From an uncultured SAR116 cluster alpha proteobacterium (lineage in GTDB: Bacteria; Pseudomonadota; Alphaproteobacteria; Puniceispirillales; Puniceispirillaceae): DNA of 51,035 bases. Location: the NCBI GenBank assembly GCA_902559985.1, contig CACEJY010000011.1, positions 1 through 51,035 of the forward strand, written 5' to 3'. Of this stretch, positions 35,741-44,723 are shown in pieces. Position 1 is the first letter of the stretch. Each line of letters opens with the position of its first letter. The notes under the pieces were generated by a model. The model searched no databases. It worked only from the letters and a program-made list of their open reading frames with translations, and was not told the DNA's origin. Position numbers and translations under genes: made by a program.

Positions 35741-36134
35741 CTCCAAAAAATCTTCATAAACACAGTGCGAAGACTTATTAATGAATTTTTCGTTGGCCAG
35801 CATTCCGGCAACCATAGATGCCCTCTCTTCTTTTGAGAGAAAATTACCTGATTTGTGGAAAGCAACAGTAAAATCTTTGTGAAGGAGGTTTAAATATGGA
35901 TCTATGTCTCTGTTGGCGATAGTTCATTTCAGTTTGTAATGCAGTTTCATTATCCAGTTTCTTCTTAAAAAATAAGGATGATATATTTGCCGGTTCACTG
36001 ATGACAATACTAGCACTACTCAAACTACTCATACCCAGATAGTGTTATTATTGTACACAGAGTCTTTGGGGAATTTTCTTCCAACTACTTTTTGAAAGAA
36101 CCATATTTTCAGCTGATGTAATTAGGGGGTAATT

Positions 36135-36590
36135 ATGAGGGTAAAGTATATTGTAGTCTTGTTTGTCATTATGTTTTTCGGTATCACACCCAAATCAAAA
36201 GCTAATGAACTCGACAACGCTGCTGCTTGCTCAGGTGTTGTGCTTGGTAATGCAGCAATAGACTATAGCTTGGGTGATGAAACTAGTTTTAATGAGGGAG
36301 TGAGGATAGCAATTACCGCATATTTGAGCGAAGTTATACAGAGTTCTGCTGCAAAAGTGGATATAGAAATTGCCGACCAAATACTTGCAACCAACACAGA
36401 TCGAATTATTAATGCGGCAAACACCGAAACATTTGATGCAAATGTCTACGAAGACGTAGTCAAATGTTATCGCAGGGTAGCAGGCCTTTTGCTAAAAAAT
36501 CGAGAAACTATTGAGCAAAATATTAAGAAGATAGAATCGCTAATTACTCAAAGAGTGAAATTACTAAAACGTTTTTTGTCAGCTGGTTAA
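36135..36590 (+). CDS. Secreted protein of unknown function
   Basis: The 151-residue product has a Sec signal peptide (YIVVLFVIMFFGITPKSKAN) and a helical mature part with two cysteines (Cys32 in AAACSGVVLG and Cys110 in VVKCYRRVAG) that could form a disulfide. The final part has a coiled-coil-like IEQNIKKIESLITQRVKLLK. A GGGGG ribosome binding site lies seven bases before the ATG. No family recognised. Confidence 0.55.
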   Translation: MRVKYIVVLFVIMFFGITPKSKANELDNAAACSGVVLGNAAIDYSLGDETSFNEGVRIAITAYLSEVIQSSAAKVDIEIADQILATNTDRIINAANTETFDANVYEDVVKCYRRVAGLLLKNRETIEQNIKKIESLITQRVKLLKRFLSAG

Positions 36591-36697
36591 CCTATGTTAG
36601 GTCTAATTAGTATAACAGCACATATGATTAGATACTTAGGTTGTTATGGTTATCGGTTGCCCACCTTTGTTATTAAAATTCACCATTTATGAGGGTA

Positions 36698-37114
36698 TTA
36701 TTCTTGGTGGCGTCGGGAGGCAACAAAAAGTGACAATAATGACAAGATGCCAAAAAAAATAAGCATGAATACGGGGACGTTCGCCTGTTCAGACATCCTT
36801 GTGTGCAGCAATGTTCCAAACATGAAGAGAAAACCTGCTGCCGAAGAAAAAAGTAATCTCTGGGCAGTATATTTTGAACTGTCCTGACAGGAAAATAATA
36901 CTGCTCCAATAAATACACAGCCAGCACCCATGATTTTCCTGAGTGTGACGGCAACAGCGATGGCAGTTTCATTGCCTAGAATATGTGGAAACATTGCGAG
37001 TGTAAAGAATTCTGGCAAGATCCAAAAAGATCCACCAAGAACAATCAGCAGCCCACCATTTAAAGCCAATACAGCTCTGGAACTGTGCAGAATAGTTTTT
37101 AGACCGTACAACAT
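36698..37114 (-). CDS. Small membrane protein, DUF4345-like
   Basis: The 138-residue product (ATG at 37114; another four codons upstream) has four hydrophobic helices, including NGGLLIVLGGSFWILPEFFT and IMGAGCVFIGAVLFS, and polar short loops. Length and pattern are like DUF4345 membrane proteins of unknown function. The 37115-37617 gap after it is AT-rich and shows no gene I can support. Confidence 0.5.
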   Translation of the reverse strand: MLYGLKTILHSSRAVLALNGGLLIVLGGSFWILPEFFTLAMFPHILGNETAIAVAVTLRKIMGAGCVFIGAVLFSCQDSSKYTAQRLLFSSAAGFLFMFGTLLHTRMSEQANVPVFMLIFFGILSLLSLFVASRRHQE

Positions 37115-37617
37115 CCCGATACGCAATTTACCTTTTTACTGAAAGCCGCTAAGGTAACGGCCTTGATCACATGAATATGATTGCTCCAACAAATATATTT
37201 TGCAATAGCCATTGATTAAATGAACGAGGCCGCCAGCACCTCTAAGCCAGTTCGGATATGGGGCTTAGGAGACGCTCAAAGCCTAAACCACCAAAAACAA
37301 AATGATGCTATTCACTCTAATTTCCATGGTTTTACAATTCTTTCCTAAAAAATTAATTCAAAGAATTTGAGAAAGATGAATGGAGCAGTAGATTAACAAA
37401 TAATTAAATTACCGTCAGCAGCTGCTCTCAATAAAACGTTACTTAACGGTAATTGCAGGGTAGATTGAGTGGGTCTTTGTGAATAGAGTCTGCGCAGTTC
37501 TTGACAATTCTAACATTCATATTTTGACAGAAAAAGAAAACTTGATAACTTTATTTAGGACTTCAACAGTCGAATGGGGATTAGTTTTGCCCGCCTTGAT
37601 TTTCAACAAACGCTGAT

Positions 37618-38274
37618 TTGTCCAGCCAATTGATCGGAGTAAAGTTCAATTTTAGATCTGTTAAAGCCAAAAGCATTAATGAACACGTCTCTGTTAACGA
37701 TAGGTGTATTTTGATTTTCTCTAAACACAAAAAACAAGGAGCTGAAGTTGGTAGAGCTATCAAAAAAACCTTGTTAATGGGAACTGAGGCTCATATCACT
37801 AAGAAAAACAATAAATTACCTGCTGCCGCTATAAATGACCGATATATTGTTGGTTTTATAATTTACTTTTCAGCGATGTCGATAGATATGGTCTTTAAGG
37901 GCGCTTTCTGGAAAAGTAAAAAACGTATGGAGTTTCTTATTAGGTGTTGGCAAGAGGTCGGCATCCCAATGAATAATATATATGATTTTTTAAAAGTAAT
38001 GGGTGATCCCATTAAGGAAGGTATTTGGGATAAAGATGGACAATATTCCCAAGGGAAAAATGCTGCTGCACTTGTCCTTACTTCGGCATACGGGGTCTTG
38101 AATCGTGAAGAACTGCAAAATGATATAATTGTTTTGGCTCAAAAAATAGCAAAAAAAAGAATGCAAATCAGTGTTGAAAACAATTCTGATCTTTTTGAGA
38201 ATTCTGCTTTGGCAGCAGCAATTTGTGAGGTCACGATTCAAAGACATATGAAAAAATATTACTCAGAGCTCTAA
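37618..38274 (+). CDS. Hypothetical protein
   Basis: A 218-residue frame with TTG at 37618 (no strong ribosome binding site). It is rich in Lys and has ALAAAICEVTIQRHMKKYYS near the end and an internal motif MGDPIKEGIWDKDGQYSQGK. I do not recognise a family. The length and lack of stops support a real gene, but the start is uncertain. Confidence 0.4.
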   Translation: MSSQLIGVKFNFRSVKAKSINEHVSVNDRCILIFSKHKKQGAEVGRAIKKTLLMGTEAHITKKNNKLPAAAINDRYIVGFIIYFSAMSIDMVFKGAFWKSKKRMEFLIRCWQEVGIPMNNIYDFLKVMGDPIKEGIWDKDGQYSQGKNAAALVLTSAYGVLNREELQNDIIVLAQKIAKKRMQISVENNSDLFENSALAAAICEVTIQRHMKKYYSEL

Positions 38275-38696
38275 ATAATGACGAGTTTAAGAATGAAGCT
38301 ATCAGCTGTAAGCTTAAGAGGCCTCGCTCTCAGAACTATTAGATCTTTTGATGTTTTGGGTTTTGTTATCGATCGAGCTGAAACTAGTCTGGAATAGGCA
38401 ACGTCACTTTTATGGTTCAGTTTCCCAACTGCTATTTTACAGTGTTGGCCAAAAACCTCATATATCTCTCTAACCACACCCGCGGGAATGTTATGTTGTA
38501 AGGCGAGCCAATAGCTCCATTAGTTGGAGAGACACCGTGGGCACGTTCCAGAGCGGTTGGGAACGTTACGGAAATTTCTCTGACATGTCTTTGTTAAGCG
38601 CTGTAATGCAAAATTTGCAGTTACACCTAGACTCAGTCCTTGGTATATTGTCTCAGGCAGTGTCCTAGGCACAAAAGCGCCAAGCCCATGAGGATA
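38275..38696. other. Gap with possible broken gene
   Basis: About 420 bases between the hypothetical protein and the repeat protein. On the - strand a frame encodes VREIYEVFGQHCKIAVGKLN and continues for about 68 residues without a good start, followed by a stretch related to conserved protein coding sequence but with stops. I cannot name it. It may be a decayed gene. Confidence 0.25.
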
Positions 38697-39875
38697 TCAA
38701 CTACCGACGCGTTTGATTAACAGAACACCGACTGGCTTATTATTGATATTGCGAACAGGTTCAGTAGTTGGGCCAAAAGCAACGGTCTCAATCCCAAAGT
38801 TATCCCTGACCACAGCTCGAGCGCGGATTTTCATCCCTACAAGACGCTGGTTCAATAATACTCTGTCTGCGTTTGCAGGTAGAGATATTCTATCCCAAGT
38901 TTGCCCATCAATTGATGCTTCCCAAAATAAATTTATACTTTCGATGCCATCGTAATCCGAGAGACTACTTGTGCTAGCGACAAGCTCACTGCCTTCAACA
39001 GCTTGCCCTCGCATGATTAAATCACCCTCGAGAGGGTTGTCAACGTTTGCGATTACCTCACTGGGCTCGGTAACAAGCGTCTCACGAGTACCAAAGCCGT
39101 CAATGTAACTGATTGAGGCGCGGTAACTATATCCCACGTCAGCTTGGACGATCCGGAATCCCTGCGCCATCTTATCGCTGATAGTTTCCCAATCTGTTTT
39201 TGTTCTTGACCTTTGCCAAGCGTAGCTTATTGCCCCTATGCCGTCTTCATCGTTTACTCTGCTGGTATCGATGGTAAAACTCGAGCCCTCTCGAGCATCA
39301 CCGATTATTGCAGGCGATCCGACTGGGGTATCGTTCACGTTTTCGACAGCTAAGGAGGATGGGCTATTAATTAGCTCAGGATTACCTTGGCCGTCTATGT
39401 AGGACACTTGGACACGAAGAAATTTTCCCACCTGTTGATCTCTCGGGGTGAAAGCCTCTGAAACAGCTCCTGGTATCACCATCCAGTCGTCGCCGTTTTC
39501 AGATATCTGCCACTGTAACTGCACTTCACCAAGCCCATCCCCGTCACGCAACTGAGAACTATCGATAACTAATTTCTCGTCTTCTATGGCTCTAAAACCT
39601 GCGGGTGCACGGACTTCATCATTCGCTTGCAATTGTTGGACTTTTTTTGATTTGGCTGCTGAAGCTTTTGTAATTCTTTTTGCAACCTTTTTCGCTGCCA
39701 ACGATTTGGCTTTAGCCGCCTTCCGGGCCTTGGTTGGGGCTGCCGCTGCGCTAGTTTTGGTGTTTTCAGACGGGTTTGCCTCGGTTGGCAAGTCCGTTGG
39801 AACGCCGCCAGCAAACGCTAACGTTGAAAAGCTCAACATGCTCGGAATGATCATCCACCTCATTGGCTTAAGCAT
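38697..39875 (-). CDS. Secreted multi-domain repeat protein
   Basis: The 392-residue product has a signal peptide (MIIPSMLSFSTLAFAGG), a 40-residue Lys/Ala-rich stretch (KARKAAKAKSLAAKKVAKRI region, about 48-85) and then three repeats of about 95 residues, each with a DxDGxG start (DGDGLGEVQLQWQISENGDD; DEDGIGAISYAWQRS; DYDGIESINLFWEA), VDxS and ISYIDGxG units. The DxDGxG pattern suggests calcium-binding Ig/cadherin-like domains of a surface or secreted adhesin. An AGGGAG site lies before the ATG. Confidence 0.65.
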   Translation of the reverse strand: MLKPMRWMIIPSMLSFSTLAFAGGVPTDLPTEANPSENTKTSAAAAPTKARKAAKAKSLAAKKVAKRITKASAAKSKKVQQLQANDEVRAPAGFRAIEDEKLVIDSSQLRDGDGLGEVQLQWQISENGDDWMVIPGAVSEAFTPRDQQVGKFLRVQVSYIDGQGNPELINSPSSLAVENVNDTPVGSPAIIGDAREGSSFTIDTSRVNDEDGIGAISYAWQRSRTKTDWETISDKMAQGFRIVQADVGYSYRASISYIDGFGTRETLVTEPSEVIANVDNPLEGDLIMRGQAVEGSELVASTSSLSDYDGIESINLFWEASIDGQTWDRISLPANADRVLLNQRLVGMKIRARAVVRDNFGIETVAFGPTTEPVRNINNKPVGVLLIKRVGS

Positions 39876-40143
39876 AATTGCGGGCTCCCTATCTTTTGCT
39901 CACTGCATTTGTTGTATGTTTCAAATCCAAAATACGTAATACAAATACAACAAAACCATCCAAAATTAAATTTATCGATGATAACGGATACAAATGTCAT
40001 CTAAACTCGAGTAAAAATCAATAAAAAACCAAAATCTAACTCAATTCTTGAATTTAGTTACGACTAAAGTCAGTAAAGATAGAGTTTTTATGATAAATAA
40101 AATGTAAACCGTGCATTTTTTTCTGTATTTTTAATTGAGGCTA

Positions 40144-40392
40144 CTATCCTAAATTAAGAAATCGAGGAAACAAATTTCTTATGGACTTTATCCCTTGGCT
40201 GGGAGCTGATGAAAATCGCCGCTGTATTCCAAACTCAGATAATAAAACAGTGTTTCCAGTTACCACTGATTTCAAATGGTGGTGATTTATATCGTTTAAC
40301 AGCACGCTTGACAATTTGACGAATTTTTCGCCAGTATTTTTGTCAAAGAAATAAACCTGCTCATCGAAATCAATATTTTTTTTTGAAGTCAC
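40144..40392 (-). CDS. Hypothetical 82-residue protein
   Basis: GTG start with GAGGTGA upstream. The product begins MTSKKNIDFDEQVYFFDKNT and is rich in polar residues, with no membrane segment. No family recognised. It may be a regulator or a short ORF; support is only the ribosome binding site and length. Confidence 0.35.
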   Translation of the reverse strand: MTSKKNIDFDEQVYFFDKNTGEKFVKLSSVLLNDINHHHLKSVVTGNTVLLSEFGIQRRFSSAPSQGIKSIRNLFPRFLNLG

Positions 40393-40800
40393 TGTGTCAC
40401 CTCGTCAACTAAATGACTGGCCTTTTTTTAAAGTGGGCTCGTGACCGACCACTGCTATGTGTTTTATAAATTTTCAGTGTTTATTTCAAGCAAAAATTAA
40501 ATTTTAAATCTTACCCTTTTCACGATTATCAGTATCAACTTTTCAATACCAGGTTTGGTGTGCTGAGAAGATGGGTGAACAATCCGCGAGAATACCGTTT
40601 GGGTGAATAGTTAGGCGACAAATTTACTTGTCTGTGTTAGTTGTTTTCGGCAATGGCAACTTTTCTGAAATCTTATTCCAAAAATGAACATTATTCCATA
40701 ATTTATCAGATAAACGATAAAAACGGAAATATGTTCAGCTTTCGGTTTGTCGGCGGGTAGATTTTTAACTAAATCAAATAAGCATAAATCCATCTGAGCC

Positions 40801-41013
40801 GTGTCAAAAAATGCAAAAATTAAGTCACCGGATCACGATCGAACAAATGAGGAGATTTATGTATTGAAATTGTTCCAACTTTACAAAAGAAAAAGCAGCT
40901 TACTTGACGAAAAGGCTGTGGCAAGCATGCTGTCACTTTGTGTACCCCTTCCGATTTTCGAGCAACTAATCAACGTGAAAAGTACGGTTTCAAGGCCGAG
41001 GATTGGTACATGA
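40801..41013 (+). CDS. Possible small protein
   Basis: A 70-residue GTG-start frame (MSKNAKIKSPDHDRTNEEIY at its start) in the gap between the 82-residue protein and the metY fusion. It has no convincing ribosome binding site. The rest of 40393-41096 shows no recognisable gene. Confidence 0.25.
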   Translation: MSKNAKIKSPDHDRTNEEIYVLKLFQLYKRKSSLLDEKAVASMLSLCVPLPIFEQLINVKSTVSRPRIGT

Positions 41014-41096
41014 AGGAAACTATTCTTCCCAACTGTTAACGTAATTTAAGACTGAGAAAATTGAGTCATAACAATATAAGCTCAAGTGAGGAATAA

Positions 41097-42896
41097 ATGC
41101 CTGACGATAATTTAAAAATTGTTGAAGTTCTCTCCTCAGCAAAATCTATCGCTGTTGTGGGTGCGAGTGACGATTGGAGAAGGCCTTCATTTTATGTAAT
41201 GAAATATCTCCAAAAACAGGGCTATCGCATTGTGCCAATCAATCCCAGGTTAGAGGGCAAATCAATACTTGGTGAGACTGTTTACAAAAATATCGGCGAA
41301 GTCCCATGTCCTATCGACATTGTAGATGTATTCAGACCGCCCAAGGAATGTCCTGAAATAGCGGAGAATGCTGTTGCAATAGGTGTCTCCTGCCTTTGGA
41401 TGCAAATTGGGATTAATAGTGAGGAGGCTGCCTCAATTGCTGAGGCTGCTGGTTTGATAGTAATTATGAACAGATGCCCAAAAATTGAACATTCAAGGTT
41501 GTCCGGGCTTCTTGGGAATGGTGGGTTTGTTTCTGGTCTATTGTCAGCAAGACGTCAAACTGTCCCAAATCCACCTCGTCCGCTCCGCAACGGCGGATAT
41601 ATTGAATCTAATAATCCAGAGACGCTCGCGGTGCATGCCGGAACACGCCCCGATGGTGCTACCGGGGCTCGGATTACGCCGTTGTATCAAACGGCTTCCT
41701 TTACCTTTGATGACGCAGACCATGCAGCTAGCCTATATGACTTGCAGGAGCCCGGTAATGTCTATGGTCGGCTGTCCAACCCCACAACTGCAGCTTTAGA
41801 ACAAAAAATTGCTTCTTTAGACGGGGGTTTGGGGGCTTGTTGCGTTGCCTCTGGGCATGCCGCTCAACTTGTAGCGCTGTATCCACTGATGGCACCAGGT
41901 CGTAAAATAGTGGCTAGCAAGCAATTATACGGTGGATCGATAACACAATTTACCCAAGCATTTAAGAATTTTGGGTGGGAGGCTGAGCTGGTTGATATCC
42001 ATGATCTTGACGCAGTTAAAAAGGCAATATTGAAGCCTGAGGTTGCCGTTTTGTTTTCTGAGAGTCTATCGAATCCAGATGGCTCAATCACTGATATAGA
42101 GGCTTTATCAAAACTAGCGAAGAGTTCTCAGATTCCACTTTTCATAGATAACACTATGGCCACGAGCGTGATGTGTAAGCCCGGTATTTTTGGTGCAGAC
42201 GTAGTTTTATATTCAACCACAAAATTTATGTCTGGACATGGAAATGCATTGGGTGGCGCGGTTGTCGACATGGGTAGCTTCGACTGGATGAATGCCCGCC
42301 ATTCTTCATTGTTGTCGGATGCTAACCCTGCCTATCATGGTATTCGTTTTGCTGAGACATTTGGTAAGCTCAGTTATATTACGTTTTGCCATGCTAGCGT
42401 ACTGCGGGACCTTGGGCCAACTATGGCGCCAATGAATGCCTTCTTAACATTAACCGGTATAGAAACTTTACCGCTTAGAATGCGTCAACATAATGAAAAT
42501 GCTGAAAAAGTTGCGCATTTCCTGAGAGACCATCCGGCAGTCATTAATGTTTCGTGGGCTGGGTTTTCAGATAGTCCTCATTATGATCGGGCGAAAAAAT
42601 ATTTGGCTTTTGGCGCTGGATCAGTATTCACCTTTGAACTTAAAGATGGTTACCACGCGGGACAAAAATTAGTTGAAAATTGTAATTTGCTCTCCCACCT
42701 AGCAAATATTGGCGATACGAGAAGTTTGATTATTCACCCTGCAAGCACGATCCATCGCCAATTAACTGACACTCAGAGGGAACAAGCTGGCATTGGAGCG
42801 GGTACAATTAGAGTGTCAATTGGAATTGAAAATCCCAATGATATTATCGCGGATCTCGAGGGTGCACTAGAAGTCGTCAATGGAAATAAATTATAA
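41097..42896 (+). CDS. CoA-binding domain fused to O-acetylhomoserine sulfhydrylase-like enzyme
   Basis: The 599-residue product has two parts. Residues 1-145 form a Rossmann CoA-binding domain (AVVGASDDWRRPSFYVMKYL, VPINPRLEGKSILGET, and NRCPKIEH with a conserved Cys). From about 173 onward it is a Cys/Met-metabolism PLP enzyme (ETLAVHAGTRPDGATGARIT, FDDADHAASL, NVYGRLSNPTTAALEQKIAS, and LYSTTKFMSGHGNALGG with the PLP Lys376), closest to O-acetylhomoserine aminocarboxypropyltransferase. It would use sulfide or a thiol to make homocysteine. The two domains are separate genes in some relatives, which I infer from general knowledge. A GAGGAA site precedes the ATG. Confidence 0.82.
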   Translation: MPDDNLKIVEVLSSAKSIAVVGASDDWRRPSFYVMKYLQKQGYRIVPINPRLEGKSILGETVYKNIGEVPCPIDIVDVFRPPKECPEIAENAVAIGVSCLWMQIGINSEEAASIAEAAGLIVIMNRCPKIEHSRLSGLLGNGGFVSGLLSARRQTVPNPPRPLRNGGYIESNNPETLAVHAGTRPDGATGARITPLYQTASFTFDDADHAASLYDLQEPGNVYGRLSNPTTAALEQKIASLDGGLGACCVASGHAAQLVALYPLMAPGRKIVASKQLYGGSITQFTQAFKNFGWEAELVDIHDLDAVKKAILKPEVAVLFSESLSNPDGSITDIEALSKLAKSSQIPLFIDNTMATSVMCKPGIFGADVVLYSTTKFMSGHGNALGGAVVDMGSFDWMNARHSSLLSDANPAYHGIRFAETFGKLSYITFCHASVLRDLGPTMAPMNAFLTLTGIETLPLRMRQHNENAEKVAHFLRDHPAVINVSWAGFSDSPHYDRAKKYLAFGAGSVFTFELKDGYHAGQKLVENCNLLSHLANIGDTRSLIIHPASTIHRQLTDTQREQAGIGAGTIRVSIGIENPNDIIADLEGALEVVNGNKL

Positions 42897-43035
42897 ACCC
42901 GGTTGTACTAAACCGTATTACGCTGTGGTGGCTATTTTGTTGTAATCTTTGTGGCTGTCCTCATCACGCGCAATTGACCTTATCAGTTATTTACAGGCTT
43001 TTTGTGAAGCGGAACGACAATTTTAAATTTTGTCT

Positions 43036-44229
43036 TTAAATTGCGGCATATCCTTTGCGCAAGCGGTTGAACAGCCAAACCAATATTGCAAGGTTAAATA
43101 CATTCCATAAAATTCCATTCAAAAAAGCTATTTGATAACTACCCGTTTGATCAAATATCCATCCAGACATCCACCCACCAATAGCCATACCAAAAATAGT
43201 AAGCATCAACACAATGCCAATTCTCTGACCAGCTTCTTGTGCTGGCAAAAACTCTCTGACGACTATGGTATATGATGGAACTATGCCACCTTGCGATAGC
43301 CCAAAGATTGCACTCACGACGTAAAGAGACACCATTCCATTAAATGGAAGAAACAGAAACAATGAGAGCATCTGCAAAGTTGAGCTGAGAATAAGGGTGT
43401 AGAGTCCTCCCAGTCGGTCCGCACAAATTCCGAAAGAAATGCGGCTTATGACGCCACACGCAAGCATCAACGACAGCATTTCAGCCCCAACAGTAGGCCC
43501 ATACCCCAACCCCACGCAATAGGCGACGATGTGTACTTGGGGCATTGCCATTGCAATACAGCATCCAACACCGGCTAGTCCTAGAAAAAATTGAAGCTGT
43601 CTTCCCGAAATAGCAATTTTCGGTGTCTTAAGGTAATTCTTTATGTCATTAGGTGCAGATCGAATTTCGGTCGGTTTTTCACTTAGGTAGAAGGACAATG
43701 GAATAACCACAAAAGATATTACTAGTGAAAGGATTAGGTAAATCTCACGCCAATCGCCGCTAGTAAGAATAATAGCTATAACTGGAGACCAAATCATGCC
43801 CGAAAGATAATTGCCGCTCGCAATTATTGCTACTGCTATTCCCCGTTTTTTGGAAAACCAATGAGAGATGTCCGCGATCAGGGGCCCAAAGCCTGCCGCA
43901 GTTCCTAAGCCTAAAAAAAAGTGTGAAAATATTATTGAAAACAGGCTGCCGGAGAGGGCACAAAATAAAAAGTTGGCTGAAATCAACAAAGACGCAGTTA
44001 TGAGGGATTTTGTTACGCCAAATCGATCAACCAAATAGCCAATAAAATAGTTACCAATGGCAAATCCTAACAAAGTTAGGGTGTAAGGCAAAGCTGCAAC
44101 TCCACGACTTGAGTTAAACTCTGCCTCGATTGAGGGGAGGACGACAACAACTGACCAGATTCCTACATTGGCCACTAACGCAATTAAAAGTGCTACCAAT
44201 AAGCGCCGCCATGATTTTCCGCTATCCAT
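43036..44229 (-). CDS. Major facilitator superfamily transporter
   Basis: The 397-residue product has about twelve membrane helices in two six-helix halves. The MFS motif A-like loop is YLVDRFGVTKSLITA after helix 2, and a second-half loop GICADRLGGLYTLILS is the repeat of it. Proteins of this type carry small organic solutes. The substrate is unknown. It is convergent with the CoA-MetY fusion gene. Confidence 0.85.
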   Translation of the reverse strand: MDSGKSWRRLLVALLIALVANVGIWSVVVVLPSIEAEFNSSRGVAALPYTLTLLGFAIGNYFIGYLVDRFGVTKSLITASLLISANFLFCALSGSLFSIIFSHFFLGLGTAAGFGPLIADISHWFSKKRGIAVAIIASGNYLSGMIWSPVIAIILTSGDWREIYLILSLVISFVVIPLSFYLSEKPTEIRSAPNDIKNYLKTPKIAISGRQLQFFLGLAGVGCCIAMAMPQVHIVAYCVGLGYGPTVGAEMLSLMLACGVISRISFGICADRLGGLYTLILSSTLQMLSLFLFLPFNGMVSLYVVSAIFGLSQGGIVPSYTIVVREFLPAQEAGQRIGIVLMLTIFGMAIGGWMSGWIFDQTGSYQIAFLNGILWNVFNLAILVWLFNRLRKGYAAI

Positions 44230-44447
44230 ATGAATCCATTTGCCTTTTTAAATTTTCAGAACAACATTCAGGCTGACTGAATCTCTCCAGAACAACGTGT
44301 TTTGGGAGCTGCCTAAAGGTGAAGGGAAACAACAAAACATGCTTTTAACAGTCAAAACCACAATTACTTTTGTGTCGACAACAAACTGATCACAATTCAC
44401 TGGTTTGGTCGCCGGTATTATTACTTTAATTCGGAGCACCTTTGCAA

Positions 44448-44489
44448 TTGAAAGGGGTAGGCAATTGCTTGAAAGGGGTAGGCACTTGC
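44448..44489 (+). repeat. Tandem 21-base direct repeat upstream of the RND gene
   Basis: TTGAAAGGGGTAGGCAATTG at 44448-44467 plus C, and the same with one change (CACTTGC at the end) at 44469-44489. The spacing is exact and the copies are in a gap without a gene, 235 bases before the RND gene. This looks like a double binding site or a small local duplication; no known binding motif is recognised. The rest of 44230-44723 shows no gene. Confidence 0.55.
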
Positions 44490-44723
44490 TAGCTTTCATC
44501 CGTTTAGGTTACTCACAAAAAAAGATTTCTGTAACGGGTGATGTGATTTTTGCATTGATATTGAAGATTTATAAACCTATGCCACGGCCAACGCTTGACA
44601 TAATTTGGGTTAAGCATTACCGGTGCGACGTTAAACGATTTTTAGTCAGATCTGACAAACGATTACCTTCACTTTGTTACCCAACCAATCCCGTCATCCG
44701 ATGCAGCGCCTGGAGTTTATCAA

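Noticed and set aside
39586-39939. A 117-codon + strand frame opposite the secreted repeat protein.
   Set aside because: It is the complement of the Lys/Ala-rich stretch and signal peptide, whose biased codons produce a long open frame by chance.
18983-41000. Search for CRISPR arrays, rRNA genes or complete insertion sequences in the accessory region.
   Set aside because: No regularly spaced short repeats, no rRNA-like sequence and no transposase frame were found; the repeats seen are few and diverged.
42900-42915. CGGTT/AACCG hairpin after the CoA-MetY fusion gene as a terminator.
   Set aside because: The stem is only five base pairs and no T-run follows.
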